In this document: positions 1 to 4,563 of the stretch, piece by piece
Position numbering within the stretch: position 1 is the first letter of the stretch
How the letters are laid out: every line of letters starts with the position of its first letter
From: Nitrospirota bacterium
GTDB lineage: Bacteria; Nitrospirota; Nitrospiria; SBBL01; Manganitrophaceae
Direction of reading: 5' to 3'
DNA: 6,005 bases
Assembly (NCBI GenBank): GCA_023248505.1
Contig: JAHFEM010000140.1
Span: 1-6,005 of the forward strand
Position numbers and translations under genes: made by a program
Notes under the pieces: model-generated
What the model was told of the DNA's origin: nothing
The model's input: only the letters and a program-made list of their open reading frames with translations
Databases searched by the model: none

Positions 1-1273
1 ACTCCTGCGCGAGGGGCGGGTGATGGGGATTCTGAGCGTGATGAATAAGAAAGAGGGAAGTTTCTCCTCGGAAGATCAGGATACGCTGATGACCTTGTGT
101 GTGAATGCGGCGGTCGCCATTGATAACGCCCGCTTCTTGGAAGAAACCGAGAAGCGGGCGACCACCGACAGCTTGACCGGCCTCTACAATCATCGCGAAT
201 TCCAGAAACGGCTCCATGAGGAGGTGGAACGGGCGAGCCGATACGGAAAAGAGTTTTCGGTCGTCATGATGGATATCGATCACTTCAAGACCTTCAATGA
301 TACCCACGGTCACCCGGTCGGAGATGCGATTCTCAAGGAGATTGTCAAAGTCGTCCAGCGGTGCATCCGGACCGTCGACTTCCCGGCCCGGTATGGGGGG
401 GAGGAGTTCGCGGTCATCCTCCCGGAGACCCTCGGCGCGCATGCGGTGACGGTGGCGGAACGGATTCGCCGCTCCATTTCGGATACGGCGTTCACGACCC
501 CCAGCGGGCATCGGGCTCACCTTTCGGTCAGCATCGGGATCGCCTCCTTTCCGCTGGATGGAAGCCGGCGGGAAGAGCTGATCATCGCCGCCGATCAGGC
601 CCTCTATTTTGCCAATAGAGACGGACGGAACCGGGTCTGCCGGTATAGCGAGACGCTCAAGGCCTCGATCGAGAAAAACCAAGGCCGGCTGGAGGAACTT
701 CTACGCGATCCGCAGATGAAGACCATTCGGGATCTGGCCGTCGTGATCGATGCGAAGAGTCCCTATACCCGGGGCCACTCCGATGGGGTGATCGAATACG
801 CGCTTCTCCTGGCCGATGCGCTCGATTTAAGCGAGCAGGAAAAGCAGAGCCTGCAGATGGCGAGTCTGCTTCACAATATTGGAACGGTGAGTATCCCCGA
901 CACCCTCTTGAATAAGCCGGGTCCCCTTTCTTCCGAAGAGAAGCGGATTATCCAGGCCCATCCGGCCCTGGCGCAGATGCTGATCAAGGGATCTTCCAAG
1001 CTGGAGACGGTCGTCCCGGCCATTCTCTATCATCATGAGCGATACGACGGCAACGGCTATCCGAACGGATTGAAGGGGGAGGAGATCCCCTTCTTGGCCC
1101 GGGTGCTCGGCGTGGTCGAAGCCTATCACGCCATGATCTCCGTTCGCCCCTATCGTCCCAAGATGTCGCATGAGGAAGCGGTTCAAGAGCTCCAACGGAA
1201 TGCCGGCACCCAGTTTGATCCCGAAGTGGTGCGGATCTTCATCGAAGTATTGGGTCGAAAAAAGCCCGCTTAG
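1..1273 (+). CDS. GAF-GGDEF-HD-GYP c-di-GMP signalling protein, 5' partial
   Basis: The reading frame is open from the window edge, so the true start and most of a GAF-type sensor domain lie upstream. Residues here are numbered from the ATG at position 20. Residues 1-45 look like the end of a GAF domain leading into a helix. Residues 48-210 form a complete GGDEF diguanylate cyclase domain: DSLTGLYN at 50-57, DIDHFKTFND at 85-94, the GGEEF active-site loop at 126-130, and an RxxD inhibitory site (R117-D120) exactly five residues before it. Synthesis of c-di-GMP with product inhibition is therefore likely. Residues 230-410 align with HD-GYP phosphodiesterases, retaining RGHS (251-254), KPG, HHER (338-341) and NGYPNG (345-350). 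However, HDxGK reads HNIGT (285-289), and the usual VADxxDAL reads VVEAYHAM (365-372), so metal binding and hydrolysis are doubtful. The protein has no transmembrane segment in the visible part. Family assignment is firm; net activity is inferred. Confidence 0.93.
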   Translation, partial: LLREGRVMGILSVMNKKEGSFSSEDQDTLMTLCVNAAVAIDNARFLEETEKRATTDSLTGLYNHREFQKRLHEEVERASRYGKEFSVVMMDIDHFKTFNDTHGHPVGDAILKEIVKVVQRCIRTVDFPARYGGEEFAVILPETLGAHAVTVAERIRRSISDTAFTTPSGHRAHLSVSIGIASFPLDGSRREELIIAADQALYFANRDGRNRVCRYSETLKASIEKNQGRLEELLRDPQMKTIRDLAVVIDAKSPYTRGHSDGVIEYALLLADALDLSEQEKQSLQMASLLHNIGTVSIPDTLLNKPGPLSSEEKRIIQAHPALAQMLIKGSSKLETVVPAILYHHERYDGNGYPNGLKGEEIPFLARVLGVVEAYHAMISVRPYRPKMSHEEAVQELQRNAGTQFDPEVVRIFIEVLGRKKPA

Positions 1274-1430
1274 GCACGTACAAAATCACCCCGGCGAGTG
1301 ATCCAAGTAATCCGCTCAAGGGTTTGAAGATTTTCGTCGCCGGGAAAAATCTCGTCAGCCCGCATCACCGGGAGTTCCCGGATTCTCTCGAAACACGCGT
1401 TGTGGTTGCCTTCGGAGGAAAAGCAGCGCA
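1274..1430 (+). other. Intergenic spacer with an inverted repeat and a possible coding remnant
   Basis: No recognisable gene lies here. An 8-bp perfect inverted repeat, CCCGGCGA at 1290-1297 and TCGCCGGG at 1337-1344, has a 39-nt loop and no T-run after it, so it is not a convincing terminator for the upstream gene. A + strand frame is open from 1219 to a TAG at 1462-1464. The part from 1324 (TTG) reads like protein (KIFVAGKNLVSP, then RVVVAFGGKAAQWNDPDRVV), but it has no good start or Shine-Dalgarno and I do not recognise it. It may be a remnant of a gene disrupted by a frameshift, or chance. Confidence 0.3.
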
Positions 1431-1580
1431 ATGGAACGATCCAGACAGAGTGGTGCCGATCTAGGCGAGGGCGCCGGGCTGATTCTCTCCAAGCTAAAGG
1501 AGCTTCAGCCTCCTCTCAAACGCCTTGCAGTCCTCATTCCTCGGGAGGCGCTCCGGAAAGCCGATAAGGTGTTCCCGTGA
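1431..1580 (+). CDS. Possible 49-residue protein overlapping the kinase start
   Basis: The ATG at 1431 opens 49 codons ending in a TGA at 1578-1580. That stop overlaps the GTG start of the histidine kinase by four bases (GTGA), an arrangement typical of translational coupling. A GGAGGA at 1414-1419 precedes the ATG with an 11-nt gap, which is somewhat long. The product would be basic and soluble, with stretches such as GLILSKLKELQPPLKRLAVL. There is no signal peptide and no family I recognise. The frame is open further upstream to 1311 without another ATG, so this could instead be the tail of a broken gene whose earlier part lies in a different frame at 1324-1464. I cannot decide between a real small gene, a remnant and chance. 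Confidence 0.35.
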   Translation: MERSRQSGADLGEGAGLILSKLKELQPPLKRLAVLIPREALRKADKVFP

Positions 1581-3058
1581 AACTTCAAACGAAGCTCCTG
1601 ATCTTCCTCGTCTCGATGGCGCTCCTTGTCGGGGGACTGATTATTTTCCTCTCGCAACGCTCTGTTCATACGATCCTTCTGGAGGAGGTGGCTAAAAGGG
1701 GATTACTGAGGACAAAAGACCTCCCCGCCGCAACGGTCTCCGGTTTCCAGATTCAAAGCGAAACAGTGATTCTGCCGATTCTGCAAGCGAGCCTGAAGAA
1801 GACCGGCGCGATCTATGCGATCGCTCTTGATCCGAGAGGGCGGGTCCTCGGCCATACGAATGTGATCGAAACCGGAAAAGTGTATGATGATCCCGTTACC
1901 CGAGACGCCCTCCGATCCGATCAGCCCGGCTACCGTGAGATGACGGTGGATGGCCAGACGGTCGTCGATGTCTTCCTTCCGGTCTGGTCTGTCCGACAGG
2001 CGACCACCGAAGAGGAATTTCTCCTGCTCGGCGGAAGAGAGTTAAAAGAAACGACCCGGCTGGGAACCTTGCGGCTAGGGCTGCCGACGAGTGAAATCCT
2101 TGAGACCGAAAACCGGATCAAAAATCAGATCTTCTGGATGATGACGATTTCCGGTGTTGTTGTCGTGAGCGCCTCTGTGGTCTTCATTCGAAAGATCCTC
2201 TGGCGCGTTCGATCCCTGGTCGAGGGGACGGAGAAGATCAGCCGGGGAGAATACGGGGCGCTGGTCCCGATCCGGTCAAAAGACGAATTAGGTGTCCTGT
2301 CGCAGAGCTTTAACCGGATGAGCGAAGATCTAGCGATGGCCCATGAGCATCTGGAGAATGAGGTCAAGTTGCGGACACAAGAGCTGGAATCGGTGGTTTA
2401 CACCATTTCCCACGATCTGAAATCCCCGGTTGTCTCAATGCAGGGGATGGCCTCCATCCTGATGGAGGATTACCGTGATCGACTTGATGAGAAAGGGAAG
2501 CATTACCTGCAGCGGGTCATTGCGAATGCGAACTACATGGAGGAGATGATTATCGATCTATTGGCCCTTTCCCGCATCGGCCGGGCGCACAATGCGCCGG
2601 AGCCGGCGGAGGTGCGATCGGTTATTGAAAAGATCCTCGATCTGCATCAAGAGCGATTTGCAGAAAAGGGGATCAAGGTCATCGTCGATCCAACGCTGCC
2701 GCAATTTACCTTTGATCGGACGCAGATGACCGCGCTTTTCCAGAATCTGATCACCAACGCGGCCAAATTCATCGGCAATCAGCCTCGCCCCCGGATCGAG
2801 ATCGGCGGAGAGGAGAGCGGGGAGTGGGTTCAGTTTTATGTGAAAGACAATGGGATCGGAATCGATCCGGAATACCATGGAAAGGTCTTCGGAGTCTTCC
2901 AGCGCCTGAAGGATATGGAGGTGGAGGGAACGGGGGTGGGATTGTCGATCGTGAAGAAGGTCATCGATTTAGCCCAGGGGAAAATTTGGATCGAATCGGC
3001 AAAAGGAGAGGGGGCGGCCTTCTTCGTGCGATTCCCAAAAACGGAGAAGATTCCGTGA
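1577..3058 (+). CDS. Membrane sensor histidine kinase (Cache-like sensor, HAMP, HisKA, HATPase_c)
   Basis: A 493-residue kinase of the HisKA class. Domains in order: transmembrane helix about 7-25; extracytoplasmic sensor about 27-184, with a Cache/PAS-like core around 78-170 (GAIYAIALDPRGRVLGHTN); transmembrane helix about 185-204; HAMP about 205-255; short coiled coil 256-272; HisKA with phosphoacceptor H279 in SHDLKSP; ATPase domain with N-box NLITNAAKF (390-398), G1 box DNGIGID (424-430) and G2 box GTGVGLSIV (451-459). All catalytic boxes are intact, so it should autophosphorylate in response to an extracellular or periplasmic signal. The GTG start at 1577 has AAGGTG at 1566-1571 five bases upstream and begins directly with the first membrane helix. 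There is no receiver domain and no response regulator in the window, so its partner is unknown. Proximity to the c-di-GMP protein suggests but does not show a shared pathway. The ligand cannot be predicted. Confidence 0.95.
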   Translation: MKLQTKLLIFLVSMALLVGGLIIFLSQRSVHTILLEEVAKRGLLRTKDLPAATVSGFQIQSETVILPILQASLKKTGAIYAIALDPRGRVLGHTNVIETGKVYDDPVTRDALRSDQPGYREMTVDGQTVVDVFLPVWSVRQATTEEEFLLLGGRELKETTRLGTLRLGLPTSEILETENRIKNQIFWMMTISGVVVVSASVVFIRKILWRVRSLVEGTEKISRGEYGALVPIRSKDELGVLSQSFNRMSEDLAMAHEHLENEVKLRTQELESVVYTISHDLKSPVVSMQGMASILMEDYRDRLDEKGKHYLQRVIANANYMEEMIIDLLALSRIGRAHNAPEPAEVRSVIEKILDLHQERFAEKGIKVIVDPTLPQFTFDRTQMTALFQNLITNAAKFIGNQPRPRIEIGGEESGEWVQFYVKDNGIGIDPEYHGKVFGVFQRLKDMEVEGTGVGLSIVKKVIDLAQGKIWIESAKGEGAAFFVRFPKTEKIP

Positions 3059-3111
3059 GGAGGCGCTTGCGATTTCCTTCAAGGGTTTTGGTCCGTCGGC
3101 ATTATTTTTTC

Positions 3112-3140
3112 TTGACAATGACCGAAAAGTAGGTAATAAT
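3112..3140 (+). promoter_or_regulatory. Strong sigma70-type promoter for rpsU
   Basis: A consensus -35 box TTGACA (3112-3117) is separated by 17 bp from AATAAT (3135-3140), a 5/6 match to TATAAT. Transcription would start near 3147, giving a leader of about 115 nt before rpsU. An AT-rich tract (ATTATTTTTT) at 3101-3110 directly upstream could act as an UP element. Such a strong promoter is expected for a ribosomal protein gene. Confidence 0.8.
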
Positions 3141-3166
3141 TGCGTTCACTCTTTACAATCGGCTCT

Positions 3167-3208
3167 GCCCCCAGAGAGCTTTCCACGTTCTGGGGGCTTT
3201 TAATTTAA
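3167..3208 (+). terminator. Terminator-like hairpin inside the rpsU leader
   Basis: GCCCCCAGA (3167-3175) pairs perfectly with TCTGGGGGC (3189-3197), giving a 9-bp stem with a 13-nt loop, followed by TTTTAATTTAA (3198-3208). This has the form of an intrinsic terminator, although the T tract is interrupted. It lies about 20 nt downstream of the predicted start of transcription and 54 nt upstream of rpsU. It may therefore attenuate rpsU, end read-through from the kinase gene, or bound a very short RNA. A competing smaller hairpin, 3161-3166 with 3175-3180, shares its left arm. Confidence 0.65.
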
Positions 3209-3225
3209 CGTTGTTTTAGATCGGT

Positions 3226-3248
3226 CCGCCGGGATTCCTCCCGGTCGG
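3226..3248 (+). promoter_or_regulatory. Hairpin next to the rpsU Shine-Dalgarno sequence
   Basis: CCGCCGGGA (3226-3234) pairs with TCCCGG plus CGG (3239-3244 and 3246-3248), with one bulged T at 3245 and a TTCC loop. It ends two bases before the AAGGAG ribosome-binding site at 3251-3256, where folding or protein binding could alter ribosome access. Autoregulation of ribosomal protein genes through leader structures is well known as a principle; that it applies here is inference. Confidence 0.45.
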
Positions 3249-3262
3249 AAAAGGAGAACTGT

Positions 3263-3469
3263 TTGATCAAAGTCTACGAGAATCAAATCGAGAAGGCCTT
3301 GAAGGCCCTTAAGCGACAACTGGCGAAAGAGGGCCTTCTAAAAGAACTCAAGCGCAGAAGTTTCTACGAAAAACCCTCCGTAAAAAGAAAGAGAAAGCAG
3401 AAAGAGGCCCGAAAGAAGCGCCTCAAGGCGGCACGCATCTCTTCGTCGTCTTCTTCGATGAATCCTTAA
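3263..3469 (+). CDS. rpsU: 30S ribosomal protein bS21
   Basis: A 68-residue, very basic protein of the small ribosomal subunit, located near the 3' end of 16S rRNA where bS21 assists initiation by helping mRNA pairing. The family signature is clear: IKVYENQIEKALKALKRQL at the N-terminus, then GLLKELKRRSFYEKPS (24-39) and a Lys/Arg tail KRKRKQKEARKKR (41-53). The start is TTG at 3263, supported by AAGGAG (3251-3256) six bases upstream; it gives MIKV, as in other family members. The oddity is the C-terminus, which ends ISSSSSSMNP with six consecutive serines instead of the usual basic end. The gene stands alone with its own promoter and structured leader rather than in an rpsU-dnaG-rpoD type operon. 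No convincing terminator is seen after it. Confidence 0.95.
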   Translation: MIKVYENQIEKALKALKRQLAKEGLLKELKRRSFYEKPSVKRKRKQKEARKKRLKAARISSSSSSMNP

Positions 3470-3667
3470 AGCTCTTATTCTTTTTCATCGATAAAGAGAA
3501 AAGCCCGCGGTCCCGCATCTTTCCACCGAATCCGTTTTCCAGAGAGTACGCTGGACGCTTTGACCCATTCGATTCGGAATACCCCCGCTTTGTCCTAAAA
3601 TATTTTGCACCGTATATGGACTGTTTTCTCATCGCCTGCTCCGAAGGCGCAAGAGGTCTCTTCCTGC
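3470..3667 (+). other. AT-richer intergenic region, no gene recognised
   Basis: No supported gene lies between rpsU and the next promoter. One + strand frame stays open from inside rpsU to a TAA at 3691-3693, but its only ATG is at 3616, leaving 25 codons, and there is no Shine-Dalgarno. An opposite-strand frame at 3423-3632 overlaps the rpsU end and its product is low in complexity. A weak AT-rich inverted repeat (CTCTTAT near 3472, ATAAAGAG near 3491) has no T-run after it. Confidence 0.5.
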
Positions 3668-3696
3668 TTGACGTTGGTCGGACAACCTGTTAAAAT
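3668..3696 (+). promoter_or_regulatory. Predicted promoter of the small protein-queE-pepA operon
   Basis: TTGACG (3668-3673, 5/6 match) and TAAAAT (3691-3696, 5/6 match) are separated by exactly 17 bp. Transcription would begin near 3703, only about 15 nt before the TTG start at 3718, which leaves just enough leader for the GGAGG ribosome-binding site at 3708-3712. Confidence 0.7.
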
Positions 3697-3717
3697 CCCA
3701 ACGGTTTGGAGGCAGGC

Positions 3718-3924
3718 TTGGAGCGACGCAATCAAGAGCGGCGACAGATGACGCGCGGCTACGGCCCCGATCGCCGGGCACTCAATCTTCCCATCGCTGG
3801 TTTGGACCGCCGTCAGTTGCAGCGGCGTATTAAGGATCGGCGCCAGCTGGAGCGCCGGAAAGCAGATCTTCCTACCCTTTATTTTCTTGACGGAAATACC
3901 TTCAAAAACATTTATGAAAATTAA
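3718..3924 (+). CDS. Small Arg-rich protein with repeated [DEQ]RR units, function unknown
   Basis: A 68-residue protein starting at TTG 3718, chosen because GGAGG (3708-3712) lies five bases upstream; another in-frame TTG at 3706 would overlap that site. Arginine pairs fall at residues 3-4, 8-9, 19-20, 31-32, 36-37, 41-42 and 46-47, each preceded by Asp, Glu or Gln. The last four have an exact five-residue period (DRRQL, QRRIK, DRRQL, ERR). The tail LPTLYFLDGNTFKNIYEN is not repetitive. There is no membrane segment and no cysteine. Similar ERR/DRR strings occur as linkers or ends of other bacterial signalling proteins, but I assign no function; nucleic acid binding or a charged helix with salt bridges is possible. 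The promoter just upstream and the 11-bp overlap with queE make it the first gene of an operon. The seven RR units use seven different codon pairs, which argues for a real coding sequence. Confidence 0.72.
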   Translation: MERRNQERRQMTRGYGPDRRALNLPIAGLDRRQLQRRIKDRRQLERRKADLPTLYFLDGNTFKNIYEN

Positions 3925-4549
3925 TGAGATCTTCAAGAGCATTCAGGGAGAATCCACCTATGCTGGGCTTCCTTGTGTTTTTGTACGAACCACCTTTTGT
4001 AACCTTCGATGCGGCTGGTGCGACACCGCCTATGCTTTCTATGAGGGGACCGATCGATCGATCGAATCCGTTTTGCAAGAAGTGCGCGGCCATGGGTGTC
4101 GCCTGGTCGAAGTGACCGGGGGGGAGCCGCTCCTGCAAGAAGATGTTTATTCCTTTGTGACCCTGCTCCTCGATGAGGGGCACGCTGTTTTAATTGAAAC
4201 AAGCGGAAGCATTCCGATTGATCGGGTCGATCCGCGCGCCGTCATTATCATGGATATCAAGTGTCCCGGCAGCAAGATGAGCCATTCGGTCCATTGGGAG
4301 AATCTCAATCGTCTGAAGAAGGGGGATGAAGTCAAATTCGTCATTGCCGATCGCGCCGATTATGATTGGGCCAAGGAGATCCTGGCGCAATACCCGGGCC
4401 TGCTGGATCACCCCGTTCTTTTTTCTCCCGTCTTTCATCAGATGGATTCGAGGCAGCTGGCCGAGTGGATTCTGGAGGAGAAGCTTCCGGTTCGGTTCCA
4501 ATTGCAACTTCACAAATATATCTGGGACCCTGAGATGCGGGGCGTCTAA
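3914..4549 (+). CDS. queE: 7-carboxy-7-deazaguanine synthase (radical SAM)
   Basis: A 211-residue enzyme that converts 6-carboxy-5,6,7,8-tetrahydropterin to 7-carboxy-7-deazaguanine, the ring-contraction step towards preQ0 and queuosine. N-terminal INEIFKSIQGEST (3-15) is the usual QueE opening. The radical SAM cluster motif CNLRCGWC gives C29, C33 and C36, followed by D37-T38, where the threonine is the family's Mg-binding position. SAM-binding GGEP is at 69-72, ETSGS at 95-99, MDIKCPGS at 113-120 and the C-terminal QLHKYIWDP at 198-206. Length is normal. The ATG at 3914 fits family starts; the frame also allows TTG at 3887, which would add nine non-conserved residues. No Shine-Dalgarno precedes 3914, and the start overlaps the end of the upstream gene, so translation is probably coupled. 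No queC, queD or queF is present in this window. Confidence 0.95.
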   Translation: MKINEIFKSIQGESTYAGLPCVFVRTTFCNLRCGWCDTAYAFYEGTDRSIESVLQEVRGHGCRLVEVTGGEPLLQEDVYSFVTLLLDEGHAVLIETSGSIPIDRVDPRAVIIMDIKCPGSKMSHSVHWENLNRLKKGDEVKFVIADRADYDWAKEILAQYPGLLDHPVLFSPVFHQMDSRQLAEWILEEKLPVRFQLQLHKYIWDPEMRGV

Positions 4550-4563
4550 AAGAGGGGGTTCGA

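Noticed and set aside
827..1195. A 122-codon open frame on the - strand
   Set aside because: It is antisense to the HD-GYP coding region, which has conserved motifs across the same stretch.
1290..1344. Inverted repeat after the GGDEF gene as a terminator
   Set aside because: The 8-bp stem is perfect, but the loop is 39 nt and an A-run, not a T-run, follows it on the + strand.
2558..2878. A 106-codon open frame on the - strand
   Set aside because: It is antisense to the kinase ATPase domain and shows no motif of its own.
3472..3498. AT-rich inverted repeat after rpsU as a terminator
   Set aside because: The stem is short, imperfect and AU-rich, with no T-run on either strand.
3460..3693. 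A + strand frame open after rpsU (about 78 codons)
   Set aside because: It has no start codon near its beginning; the only ATG (3616) gives 25 codons with no ribosome-binding site. It continues out of frame from inside rpsU, as expected by chance.
3595..3942. A 115-codon open frame on the - strand over the small repeat gene and promoter
   Set aside because: It has no Shine-Dalgarno or recognisable domain. The + strand gene has a promoter, a ribosome-binding site and protein-level repeats.
4050..4066. Tandem GATC/ATCG repeat in queE
   Set aside because: It is only four short units inside a conserved coding frame (TDRSIES) and is best explained by codon choice.
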